A stretch of 64,000 nucleotides of DNA from Variovorax davisae (GTDB lineage: Bacteria > Pseudomonadota > Gammaproteobacteria > Burkholderiales > Burkholderiaceae_C), in assembly GCF_030316845.1 (NCBI RefSeq), contig NZ_JASZYS010000011.1, positions 186,001 to 250,000 of the forward strand, given 5' to 3'. Each line of letters opens with the position of its first letter. The stretch's first letter is position 1. Position numbers and translations under genes: made by a program. Below are positions 32,123 to 39,892 of the stretch, piece after piece. A model generated the notes under the pieces. That model saw only the letters and a program-made list of their open reading frames with translations. It ran no database searches and had not been told where the DNA came from.

Positions 32123-34114
32123 GTGAGCATGTCCGACTTCCCACCCGGCCCGACCGGGGCGCCGTTCGATCCGGCCGTCCTCGCGCGCCTGGCGACGCAG
32201 CTGTTCGCCGCGCTGCCCGGCGAGGTCGCGGCGCCCGCCGGCCTGCATTCGGCGGGGGGCCTGCCGGGCACGCCGCCCACCGGCTTCACCAGCCTGCCGG
32301 GCGTGGCGCCGGGCCTGCAGGCGCCCGCCAACATCGCGCCGCCGGGGTCGCCCCTCGTGAGCCCGGCCGGCTTCGGGCCCAGCGTGCCGGGCACGCCGAT
32401 CCCGCAGGGCCAGATCCCCGGCATCAACCTGATCCCGGCCTCGCCGACCCAGGTGCTGTCGCTCGGCCACCGCGCGCCGGCGCTGTTGCCGCACGCCACG
32501 TCTGCGAACGGCGTCCCCGACCAGGTGACCAGCGCCGTTCCCGCCTACGAGCCGCGCTTCGGCAGCGGGCTGCTCGGCGTGCCCGAAGCCCAGGCGGCGT
32601 CGCCGTTCTACTTCCTCGGCGCCGGCTACGGGCAACCGTCGCCGGGCGGCCGCGGTGCCGACGGCGCCAGCGCGCCGGTGCACGACGAGCTGGCGCGCTT
32701 TCCCTTTGCGCAGCCCGACGGCGCTGACGTGCGGGCGCTGCTGGCGACGCAGGCCCCGAGCCAGCCCACCCCGTCGAGCGAGCCCCAGTACTACTTCGTC
32801 GACTCGGTGCGTCTGACCAGCGGCCACGTGACGCCGGCCATGCCGTCTCCTCGGGACGATGTCCCGACGGCCACCGTGGGCCAGCGGCAGCCTTTCGACG
32901 TCCATGCGGTGCGGCGCGACTTCCCCGTGCTGCAGGAGCGCGTGAACGGCCGCCAGCTGGTGTGGTTCGACAACGCCGCCACCACGCACAAGCCGCAGTC
33001 GGTGATCGACCGGATCAGCCACTTCTACGCCCACGAGAACTCCAACATCCACCGCGCCGCGCACGCGCTCGCCGCGCGCGCCACGGATGCCTACGAAGGC
33101 GCGCGCGAGCGGGTGCGGCGCTTCATCAACGCGCCGGAGGCGGACGAAGTCATCTTCGTGCGCGGCACCACCGAGGCCATCAACCTGGTGGCCAAGAGCT
33201 GGGGCGGCCAGCACGTGGGCGAGGGCGACGAGATCGTCGTCTCGCACCTGGAGCACCACGCCAACATCGTGCCGTGGCAGCAGCTGGCGGCCGCCAAGGG
33301 CGCGAAGCTGCGCGTCATCCCGGTGGACGATTCGGGCCAGGTGCTGCTCGACGAGTACCGCAAGCTGCTCAACGACCGCACCAAGATCGTGGCCGTCACG
33401 CAGGTCTCCAATGCCCTCGGCACCGTGGTGCCGGTGAAGGAGATCGTCGAACTGGCGCACCGCGCCGGCGCCAAGGCGCTGGTCGACGGGGCGCAGTCGG
33501 TGTCGCACATGCGCGTGGACGTGCAGGACCTGGGCGCGGACTTCTTCGTCTTCTCGGGCCACAAGGTGTTCGGGCCGACCGGCATCGGCGTCGTGTGGGG
33601 CAGGCGCGAGGTGCTGGAGGACATGCCGCCCTGGCAGGGCGGCGGCAACATGATCGCCGACGTGACCTTCGAGAAGACCGTGTTCCAGCCGATTCCCAAC
33701 AAGTTCGAGGCCGGCACCGGCAACATCGCCGATGCGGTGGGGCTCGGCGCGGCGATCGACTACGTGAACAAGGTCGGCATCGAGAACATCGCGCGCTACG
33801 AGCATGAACTGCTGGTCTACGGCATGCAGCAACTCGGGGCGATCCGGGGTGTGCGGCTGATCGGCACCGCGGCGGACAAGGCCAGCGTGATGTCCTTCGT
33901 GCTGGCCGGCCACAGCACCGAGGAAGTGGGCCAGGCGCTGAACGACGAAGGGATCGCGGTGCGCACCGGCCACCATTGCGCGCAGCCGATCCTGCGGCGC
34001 AACGGGGTCGAGACCACGGTGCGGCCCTCGCTGGCGTTCTACAACACCTTCGACGAGATCGATCGGATGGTGGCGGTGATGCGCCGCCTGGCCAGCCAGC
34101 GGCGCGCGGGATGA
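32123..34114 (+). CDS. Encapsulin cargo cysteine desulfurase (SufS-like) with long disordered N-terminal targeting region
   Basis: 663 residues. Residues 1 to about 255 are Pro/Gly/Ala-rich and low-complexity, with repeated turns such as LPGTPPTGF, VPGTPIPQG and IPGINLIPAS: the unannotated cargo-loading domain typical of family 2A encapsulin desulfurases. From about residue 257 a SufS-type PLP enzyme begins (FDVHAVRRDFPVLQERVNGR), with QVSNALGTVVPVKEIV, PLP-Lys481 in FVFSGHKVFGPTG and the persulfide Cys619 in RTGHHCAQP. It releases sulfur from cysteine inside the shell made by the gene upstream. The start could be GTG 32123 (7 bases after AGAAG) or ATG 32129; the difference is two residues. 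A housekeeping SufS would be about 410 residues. Confidence 0.93.
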   Translation: MSMSDFPPGPTGAPFDPAVLARLATQLFAALPGEVAAPAGLHSAGGLPGTPPTGFTSLPGVAPGLQAPANIAPPGSPLVSPAGFGPSVPGTPIPQGQIPGINLIPASPTQVLSLGHRAPALLPHATSANGVPDQVTSAVPAYEPRFGSGLLGVPEAQAASPFYFLGAGYGQPSPGGRGADGASAPVHDELARFPFAQPDGADVRALLATQAPSQPTPSSEPQYYFVDSVRLTSGHVTPAMPSPRDDVPTATVGQRQPFDVHAVRRDFPVLQERVNGRQLVWFDNAATTHKPQSVIDRISHFYAHENSNIHRAAHALAARATDAYEGARERVRRFINAPEADEVIFVRGTTEAINLVAKSWGGQHVGEGDEIVVSHLEHHANIVPWQQLAAAKGAKLRVIPVDDSGQVLLDEYRKLLNDRTKIVAVTQVSNALGTVVPVKEIVELAHRAGAKALVDGAQSVSHMRVDVQDLGADFFVFSGHKVFGPTGIGVVWGRREVLEDMPPWQGGGNMIADVTFEKTVFQPIPNKFEAGTGNIADAVGLGAAIDYVNKVGIENIARYEHELLVYGMQQLGAIRGVRLIGTAADKASVMSFVLAGHSTEEVGQALNDEGIAVRTGHHCAQPILRRNGVETTVRPSLAFYNTFDEIDRMVAVMRRLASQRRAG

Positions 34115-34155
34115 GCCGCCGGGGCCGGATCGGAGGCTGCTTCAGATGAGTTTTT

Positions 34156-34210
34156 CATAAGCAAGCGAGAATTCAGTCGTTCCCCGTTGGTTGCGCGATC
34201 TTTAGAGTGG
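34156..34210 (+). promoter_or_regulatory. Sulfur-regulon promoter module (TauD-like dioxygenase operon)
   Basis: CATA at 34156-34159, 17 bases, TCGTT at 34177-34181, 20 bases, TTAGAG at 34202-34207. This is one of the clearest examples of the module; it ends 29 bases before the ATG at 34239. Confidence 0.65.
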
Positions 34211-34238
34211 CGGACTTGTTCACTTGTCCGTCGCTTCC

Positions 34239-35123
34239 ATGGCCGTCGCAACCGCCCCCACGGCACCCGCCCAGACTTTCGAGATTCGCCGCTTCGACGC
34301 CCCCGTCGGCGCCGAGATCATCGGCCTCGACATCTCGAAGCCGATCAACGCGGATGATTTCGCGCGCATCCACCGCGCCCACCTCGACCACCACGTGCTG
34401 GTCTTTCGCGACCAGCAGGTCGCACCGGCGGACCACGTGGCCTTCAGCCGCCGCTTCGGGCCGCTGGAGATCCACGTGCTGCACCAGTTCCAGCTCCCCG
34501 GCCAGCCGGAGATCCTGATCGTCTCCAACATCAAGGAGAAGGGCGAACCCATCGGGCTGGGCGACGCCGGCGTCTACTGGCACTCCGACATCTCCTACAA
34601 GGACAAGCCCAGCCTGGGCTCGCTGCTGCATGCGCAGGAGCTGCCGAGCGAAGGCGGCGACACGCTCTTCGCCGACCAGCACCTGGCGTGGGAGGCACTC
34701 GATCCGGCATTGCAGCAGCGCATCCTCGGCCTGAAGGCCGAGCACAGCTACCTGGCCAAGTACGAGGAACTGCGGTCCAAGAACCCGTGGCGCCCCAAGC
34801 TCTCGCAGGCCCAGATCGACCAGGTCGCGCCCGCCATCCAGCCGGTGGTCCGCACCCATCCCGAGACCGGCCGCAAGGCGCTCTTCGTCAGCGAGCATTT
34901 CACGACCCGCATCGTCGGCCTGCCGCAGGACGAGAGCGAGGCCCTGCTGGCCGAACTGTTCGCCCACAGCGTCAAGCCGGAATTCGTCTACCGCCACCAG
35001 TGGGCGCCCCACGACCTGGTGTTCTGGGACAACCGCTCGCTCATGCACCTGGCCGCCGGCACGCCGGACGCGCTGCGCCGCAAGCTCTATCGAACCACCA
35101 TCCAGGGCGACACGCCCTTCTGA
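34239..35123 (+). CDS. TauD/TfdA-family Fe(II)/2-oxoglutarate dioxygenase
   Basis: 294-residue non-heme iron dioxygenase. The metal triad is visible: H115-x-D117 in VYWHSDISYKDKPSLGSLL and H270 in WDNRSLMHLAAG; the 2-oxoglutarate Arg lies in RRKLYRTTIQG. N-terminal GAEIIGLDISKPINADDFA and HVLVFRDQQ are family marks. TauD releases sulfite from taurine, AtsK acts on alkyl sulfate esters and TfdA on aryloxyacetates; the adjacent sulfonate-type ABC genes and the sulfur-regulon promoter favour a sulfonate or sulfate ester. I chose ATG 34239; a TTG 15 bases upstream is an alternative. Its ABC transporter genes follow directly. Confidence 0.88.
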   Translation: MAVATAPTAPAQTFEIRRFDAPVGAEIIGLDISKPINADDFARIHRAHLDHHVLVFRDQQVAPADHVAFSRRFGPLEIHVLHQFQLPGQPEILIVSNIKEKGEPIGLGDAGVYWHSDISYKDKPSLGSLLHAQELPSEGGDTLFADQHLAWEALDPALQQRILGLKAEHSYLAKYEELRSKNPWRPKLSQAQIDQVAPAIQPVVRTHPETGRKALFVSEHFTTRIVGLPQDESEALLAELFAHSVKPEFVYRHQWAPHDLVFWDNRSLMHLAAGTPDALRRKLYRTTIQGDTPF

Positions 35124-35131
35124 TCCGCACC

Positions 35132-36142
35132 ATGAAGAACATCATTCGCAAGACCGCCACGGTCATCGCCGGCCTCGGCCTGCTGGCCGGCAGCCTGGCG
35201 GCCCGCGCCGAAGGCCAGATCCGCATCGCCGAGCAGTTCGGCGTCGTCTACCTGCTGCTCAATGTGGCGCAGGACCAGAAGCTCATCGAAAAGCACGCCA
35301 AGGCGGCCGGCATCGATGCCAAGGTCGAGTGGGTCAAGCTGTCGGGCGGCTCGGCGGTGAACGACGCGCTGCTCTCGGGCAACATCGAGATCGCCGGCGC
35401 CGGGGTCGGGCCGCTGCTCACCATCTGGGACCGCACCAAGGGCCGGCAGAACGTGAAGGGCGTGGCCTCGCTCGGCAACTTCCCTTACTACCTGGTCAGC
35501 AACAACCCCGCCGTGAAGAGCATCGCCGACTTCACCGACAAGGACCGCATCGCGGTGCCCGCGGTCGGCGTGTCGGTGCAGTCGCGCGTGCTGCAGCTGG
35601 CGTCGGCCAAGCTGTGGGGCGACAAGGACTTCGCCCGCCTCGACAAGATCAGCGTGGCGCTGCCGCATCCCGATGCGGCCGCGGCGATCATCAAGGGCGG
35701 CACCGAAATCACCGGCCATTTCGGCAACCCGCCATTCCAGGAGCAGGAACTCGCCGGCAACCCGCAGGCGCACATCGTGCTCAATTCGTACCAGGTGCTC
35801 GGCGGGCCGGCCTCGGCCACGGTGCTGTATGCCACCGAGAAGTTCCGCGCCGAGAACCCGAAGACCTACCAGGCCTTCATCGATGCGCTGAACGATGCGG
35901 CGCAGTTCGTCGCCGCCAACCCCGAGAAGGCGGCCGACATCTACATCAAGGTGAGCAACGCCAAGATCGACCGCGACCTGCTGGTGAAGATCATCAAGAA
36001 CCCCGAAGTCCAGTTCAAGACCACGCCGCAGAACACCTACCAACTGGCCGAGTTCATGCACCGCGTCGGCGCCATCAAGAACAAGCCCGCCTCGGTCAAG
36101 GATTACTTCTTCGACGACGCCCAGAACGCGGCGGGGAACTGA
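35132..36142 (+). CDS. ABC transporter substrate-binding protein, SsuA/NMT1-like 4
   Basis: 336 residues with a Sec signal peptide (MKNIIRKTATVIAGLGLLAG, ending AARAEG). The mature protein starts IRIAEQFGVVYLLLNVAQDQ and carries WVKLSGGSAVNDALLSGNIE and IEIAGAGVGPLLTIWDR, typical of the taurine/nitrate/sulfonate binding-protein superfamily but distant from the IGYQK-type proteins at 19674 and 20948. It begins eight bases after the dioxygenase stop and four bases before the ATPase gene, so it presumably supplies the dioxygenase's substrate. Confidence 0.9.
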   Translation: MKNIIRKTATVIAGLGLLAGSLAARAEGQIRIAEQFGVVYLLLNVAQDQKLIEKHAKAAGIDAKVEWVKLSGGSAVNDALLSGNIEIAGAGVGPLLTIWDRTKGRQNVKGVASLGNFPYYLVSNNPAVKSIADFTDKDRIAVPAVGVSVQSRVLQLASAKLWGDKDFARLDKISVALPHPDAAAAIIKGGTEITGHFGNPPFQEQELAGNPQAHIVLNSYQVLGGPASATVLYATEKFRAENPKTYQAFIDALNDAAQFVAANPEKAADIYIKVSNAKIDRDLLVKIIKNPEVQFKTTPQNTYQLAEFMHRVGAIKNKPASVKDYFFDDAQNAAGN

Positions 36143-36146
36143 GCGC

Positions 36147-37016
36147 ATGACGACGACGATGCTGCGCGCCGGTCCGGCCTTTGCGCCGCCGGTGCCCGCG
36201 GCGCAGACCGCAGCGCCCGAACGCGCCGCGCAGGCCGCGGCGCTGGGCGCGCCGCTGCTGCAAGTCGACGGCGTGAGTCTTGAATACCGCACCCGCGAGC
36301 GCGTGGTGCGCGCCACCCACCGCGTGAGCTTCGACATGCACGAGGCCGACCGCTTCGTGCTGCTGGGCCCCTCGGGCTGCGGCAAGTCGACGCTGCTCAA
36401 GGCGATCGGCGGCTTCATCCGGCCGGTCGAAGGCGAGATCCGGCTCGACGGCCGCAGCGTCAGCGCGCCGGGACCCGACCGGATCGTGGTGTTCCAGGAA
36501 TTCGACCAGCTTCCGCCGTGGAAGACGGTCCATCAGAACGTGATGTTCCCGCTGCTGGCCTCGCGCACGATAGGCCGCAAGGAAGCCGCCGAGCGCGCGC
36601 TGCACTACCTCGACAAGGTGGGCCTGGCCAAGTTCGCCGACGTGCATCCGCACCAGCTCTCCGGTGGCATGAAGCAGCGCGTGGCGATCGCCCGCGCGCT
36701 GGCGATGCAGCCGCGTGTGCTGCTGATGGACGAGCCCTTCGCCGCCCTCGACGCGCTCACCCGCCGCAAGATGCAGGAAGAGCTGCTCGCGCTGTGGGAC
36801 GAGGTGCGCTTCACGCTCCTGTTCGTCACCCATTCGATCGAGGAGGCGCTGGTGGTGGGCAACCGCATCGCGCTGCTGTCGCCGCATCCGGGGCGCATGC
36901 GGGCCGAGATCAACAGCCACGGCTTCACGCTCGACAGCCTGGGCGGCGGCGAGTTCCAGGCAGCGGCGCAGCGCATCCACCGGATGCTGTTCGAAGAAGA
37001 GGGCGTCGACGCATGA
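36147..37016 (+). CDS. ABC transporter ATP-binding protein, SsuB/TauB-like
   Basis: 289-residue nucleotide-binding protein with a ~40-residue Ala/Pro-rich N-terminal extension before the domain starts at LLQVDGVSLEYRTRERVVRA. Walker A GPSGCGKSTLLKAIGG, Q-loop VVFQEFDQLPPWKTVHQN, signature LSGGMKQRVAIARAL and Walker B VLLMDEPFAALDALTR are intact. It overlaps the permease start by four bases (ATGA at 37013). The N-terminal extension is not conserved in the family, and internal starts could shorten it. Confidence 0.92.
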   Translation: MTTTMLRAGPAFAPPVPAAQTAAPERAAQAAALGAPLLQVDGVSLEYRTRERVVRATHRVSFDMHEADRFVLLGPSGCGKSTLLKAIGGFIRPVEGEIRLDGRSVSAPGPDRIVVFQEFDQLPPWKTVHQNVMFPLLASRTIGRKEAAERALHYLDKVGLAKFADVHPHQLSGGMKQRVAIARALAMQPRVLLMDEPFAALDALTRRKMQEELLALWDEVRFTLLFVTHSIEEALVVGNRIALLSPHPGRMRAEINSHGFTLDSLGGGEFQAAAQRIHRMLFEEEGVDA

Positions 37017-37885
37017 GTGCTTTGCTGGATCCGCCGGTCCGTGGCGAATACGAGCGCAGGCTGGAGCCGTTCACCGAAGTGCCGGTCGAACGCGCGCTGC
37101 CTTGGGCGACCCGCATCTGGGCGCAGGGCGCGGTGCGCAAGGGCCTGATCCTGGCGCTGCTCGCCGTGCTGTGGGAGCTGCTGGCGCGCTGGCAGGACAA
37201 CGACCTGCTGCTGCCGACCTTCAGCGCCACCGCGCGCGCGCTGGTCGACGGCCTCGCAAGCGGCGAGTTGATCGAGAAGGTGCGCATCTCCTTCGCCGTG
37301 CTGCTGCAGGGCTACCTGGTCGGCGTGCTGCTGGCCTTCGTCCTGACCACCCTCGCGGTGTCGACCCAGCTCGGGCGCGACCTGCTGGACACGCTGACCT
37401 CGATGTTCAACCCGCTGCCCGCGATCGCGCTGCTGCCGCTGGCGCTGCTGTGGTTCGGGCTGGGCCGCGGCAGCCTGGTTTTCGTGCTGATCCATTCGGT
37501 CTTGTGGCCGCTGGCGCTGAACACCTACGCCGGCTTCCAGGGGGTGCCCGAGACCCTGCGCATGGCGGGCCGCAACTACGGCCTGCGCGGCCTGCGCTAC
37601 GTGCTGCAGATCCTGGTGCCGGCCGCATTGCCCGCGATCCTGTCGGGGCTGAAGATCGGATGGGCTTTCGCGTGGCGCACGCTGATCGCGGCCGAACTGG
37701 TGTTCGGCGCCTCGTCGGGCAAGGGCGGCCTCGGCTGGTACATCTTCCAGAACCGCAACGAGCTCTACACCGACCGGGTGTTCGCCGGCCTCGCCATGGT
37801 GGTCCTGATCGGGCTGCTGGTGGAAAGCCTCGGCTTCGCGACATTGGAACGCCTGACGGTCCGGCGCTGGGGCCAGCAGCGATAG
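37013..37885 (+). CDS. ABC transporter permease, SsuC/TauC-like
   Basis: 290-residue permease with about 50 cytoplasmic residues, then helices beginning GLILALLAVLWELLARWQDN. The conserved LLLPTFSATARALVDGLASG follows, and the EAA loop is VPETLRMAGRNYGLRGLRYV. The C-terminal half includes FAWRTLIAAELVFGASSGKG. Start ATG 37013 overlaps the ATPase stop. It completes a binding protein-ATPase-permease set and ends 13 bases before the convergent PanE-like gene. Confidence 0.92.
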   Translation: MSALLDPPVRGEYERRLEPFTEVPVERALPWATRIWAQGAVRKGLILALLAVLWELLARWQDNDLLLPTFSATARALVDGLASGELIEKVRISFAVLLQGYLVGVLLAFVLTTLAVSTQLGRDLLDTLTSMFNPLPAIALLPLALLWFGLGRGSLVFVLIHSVLWPLALNTYAGFQGVPETLRMAGRNYGLRGLRYVLQILVPAALPAILSGLKIGWAFAWRTLIAAELVFGASSGKGGLGWYIFQNRNELYTDRVFAGLAMVVLIGLLVESLGFATLERLTVRRWGQQR

Positions 37886-37898
37886 CGCCCGTCCGCCC

Positions 37899-38858
37899 TC
37901 AGGCGGCCAGCCGCTGCTGGGCGGCGGCCTCGGCCGCGTCGCGTGCGCGCCGGGCTTCGTAGCTGCGCAACTGGGCGTAGGCCAGGGGCAGCAGCACGGT
38001 GTCGGCGGTGGACCAGCGCCCGCGGCGCAGGAAGTCGCCCAGGATGTGATCGCCTTCGGTCGGCGCGCCGCGCTCGATGTCCTTCAGCAGGGACGCGCTG
38101 AGGGTGGAGCCCGGCGCGGTGACGGCGGCGCGCGTGCGGCCCAGCGCCTCGGCGCCGGGCGGGAAGCCGTTGTGCGCGGCGATGCGGCTGCATTCGTTGA
38201 GCAGCTCCAGCGCGACGTCCTGCGCCCCGGCCTGGACGATGTCGCCCACGCTGGCGCGCATCAGGCTGGTGGCACTGGCCAGGGTGGCGATGTGCACCCA
38301 TTTCTCCCACATCGCCTGCAGGATCCTGTCGCTGGGCTGGCTGTCGAAACGGGCCGAGGCGAAGGCGGCCGCGATCGCGTCGACCCGGGCGCTGCGCACG
38401 CCGTCGAGCTCGCCGAAGGCCAGCTGGTGGTCGCGGCTGAGGTGCAGCACCTCGCCGCGCGCGTCGAGGGCGGCGGAGATGACGCCCAGGCCGCCCAGCA
38501 CCCGCTGGTAGCCGAAGCGCTCGGTGAGCCGGTCCAGGTGCCGCAGCCCGTTGAGCAGCGGCAGGATGGCGGTTTCGGGACCGACCGCCGGCGCGAATGC
38601 AGCGATGGTGGCCTCGAGGTCGTAGGCCTTGCAACCCACGATCACCAGGTCGTAGCTCGACCGGACCTGCGCGGCGAGCAGGGCGGGCGGCGAGGGCAGG
38701 TGGGCGTCGCCCTGGGGACTGTGGATGGCGAGGCCGCCGGCGGCGAGCTGCCGGGCGCGCGCGGGCCGCACCAGAAAAGTCACGTCCTGCCCGGCCTGCA
38801 GCAGCCGGCCGCCGAAGTAACCGCCCAGGGCGCCGGCGCCCACCACCAGGATCTTCAT
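37899..38858 (-). CDS. panE: 2-dehydropantoate 2-reductase family protein (PanE/ApbA)
   Basis: 319-residue NADPH-dependent ketopantoate reductase-like protein. The N-terminal Rossmann motif is KILVVGAGALGGYFGGRLLQ, the catalytic Lys lies in VIVGCKAYDLEATI, and LLNGLRHLDRL matches the family Asn position; EKWVHIATLASATSLMRASV is the C-terminal helical domain. Genuine PanE makes pantoate for coenzyme A, but Burkholderiales carry several paralogues and this one sits 17 bases behind a MetQ-type binding protein in the sulfur island, so it may reduce another 2-keto acid. The C-terminus has an unusual Ala/Gln-rich tail. Confidence 0.82.
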   Translation of the reverse strand: MKILVVGAGALGGYFGGRLLQAGQDVTFLVRPARARQLAAGGLAIHSPQGDAHLPSPPALLAAQVRSSYDLVIVGCKAYDLEATIAAFAPAVGPETAILPLLNGLRHLDRLTERFGYQRVLGGLGVISAALDARGEVLHLSRDHQLAFGELDGVRSARVDAIAAAFASARFDSQPSDRILQAMWEKWVHIATLASATSLMRASVGDIVQAGAQDVALELLNECSRIAAHNGFPPGAEALGRTRAAVTAPGSTLSASLLKDIERGAPTEGDHILGDFLRRGRWSTADTVLLPLAYAQLRSYEARRARDAAEAAAQQRLAA

Positions 38859-38875
38859 GGATCGCCCTTTGTGTG

Positions 38876-39700
38876 TCAGAAGGCCGGCACCAGGGCGCCG
38901 TTGAACTTGGTTTCGATGAAGCTTTTGACTTCCGGCGAGTGGTAGGCCTTGACCAGCTGCTGGGCCCAGGGCTTGTCCTTGTCCGCGCGGCGCACCGCGA
39001 TGATGTTGGCGTAGGGCCCCTTCGGCGACTCCTTGATCACGGCGTCCTTGGCCAGCGTGAGGCCGGCCTTCTCTGCGTAGTCGTTGTTGATCGAGGCGAT
39101 CGCCAGGTCGTCCAGCGAACGCGGCAGCTGGGCGGCGTCGAGCGGAACCAGCTTGAGCTTCTTCGGGTTCGAGACCACGTCGAGCGGCGTCGCGGTGTTG
39201 TTCTTGACCGCCTCGGGCTTGAGCGTGATGAGCTTGGCCTCTTGCAGCAGCAGCAGTGCGCGGTTGCCGTTGGAGGGGTCGTTCTGGATGCCCACCGAGG
39301 CGCCGTCGGGCAGGTCGGCAACTGACTTGATCTTGCGCGAGTAGAAGCCCAGCGGCGCCGTGATCGTCAGGCCCACGGGCACGATGTCGAAGCCGCGCGA
39401 CTTGTTCTGGTTGTCCAGGAAGGGCTGGTGCTGGAAGGCGTTGGCGTCCAGGTCGCCCGCGGCCAGCGCGGCATTCGGCAGCTGGTAGTCGTTGAACACG
39501 ATGACGTCGAGCGTCAGCCCTTCCCGGGCGGCGGCCTTCTTGACCACTTCGAAGATCTGTTCGCCGCTGCCGACGGACACGCCTACCTTGAGCGTCTTCT
39601 TCTCCTGCGCGTGCAGCGCGCCGCCGGCGCTGAAGAGGGCGGCGGTGGCGACGGACAGGGCGGCGGCGATGGCGGTACGGCGGCGGAAGAAAGGAAGCAT
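38876..39700 (-). CDS. metQ: MetQ/NlpA-family methionine ABC transporter binding protein
   Basis: 274-residue NlpA-family binding protein. The mature part reads LKVGVSVGSGEQIFEVVKKA, then VIVFNDYQLPNAALAAGDLD and ANAFQHQPFLDNQNKSRGFD, the classic MetQ pattern; GIQNDPSNGNRALLLLQEAK is the second conserved block. The signal peptide ends in GGALHAQ with no lipobox Cys, so the protein is soluble periplasmic rather than a lipoprotein. ATG 39700 was chosen over an upstream in-frame ATG at 39772, which lies inside the promoter module. No MetN ATPase or MetI permease is adjacent, so its partners must be encoded elsewhere. Confidence 0.88.
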   Translation of the reverse strand: MLPFFRRRTAIAAALSVATAALFSAGGALHAQEKKTLKVGVSVGSGEQIFEVVKKAAAREGLTLDVIVFNDYQLPNAALAAGDLDANAFQHQPFLDNQNKSRGFDIVPVGLTITAPLGFYSRKIKSVADLPDGASVGIQNDPSNGNRALLLLQEAKLITLKPEAVKNNTATPLDVVSNPKKLKLVPLDAAQLPRSLDDLAIASINNDYAEKAGLTLAKDAVIKESPKGPYANIIAVRRADKDKPWAQQLVKAYHSPEVKSFIETKFNGALVPAF

Positions 39701-39728
39701 GGAAGTACGCAGTCTGGTGAAAGAAGCA

Positions 39729-39783
39729 AGACTGTGCCTGCCGAGGGCCCGCCCCGGAACGAAGGAAAACATGCAACCTTATG
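39729..39783 (-). promoter_or_regulatory. Sulfur-regulon promoter module (metQ gene)
   Basis: Minus-strand reading: CATA at 39783-39780, 17 bases, TCGTT at 39762-39758, 20 bases, GCACAG at 39737-39732. It ends 28 bases before the metQ ATG and lies back to back with the module of the divergent AprA-like gene, 24 bases away. Confidence 0.62.
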
Positions 39784-39807
39784 CGGCGCCTGCTCGCACG
39801 ACGAACG

Positions 39808-39862
39808 CATATCGTTGGATGCAATTCTTCTTTGCCCGCCCAGGCGTCGATCGCTAAGGTCC
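39808..39862 (+). promoter_or_regulatory. Sulfur-regulon promoter module (AprA-like flavoprotein operon)
   Basis: CATA at 39808-39811, 17 bases, TCTTT at 39829-39833, 20 bases, CTAAGG at 39854-39859, ending 30 bases before the ATG at 39893. Together with the metQ module it forms a divergent pair of near-identical spacing. Confidence 0.62.
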
Positions 39863-39892
39863 TTTTCCTTTAGCAGTCGAGGACCAGCGACC

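Noticed and set aside
39428..39892. Plus-strand frame running into the AprA-like gene from far upstream
   Set aside because: It crosses the divergent metQ gene and both promoter modules; flavoprotein sequence begins after ATG 39893.
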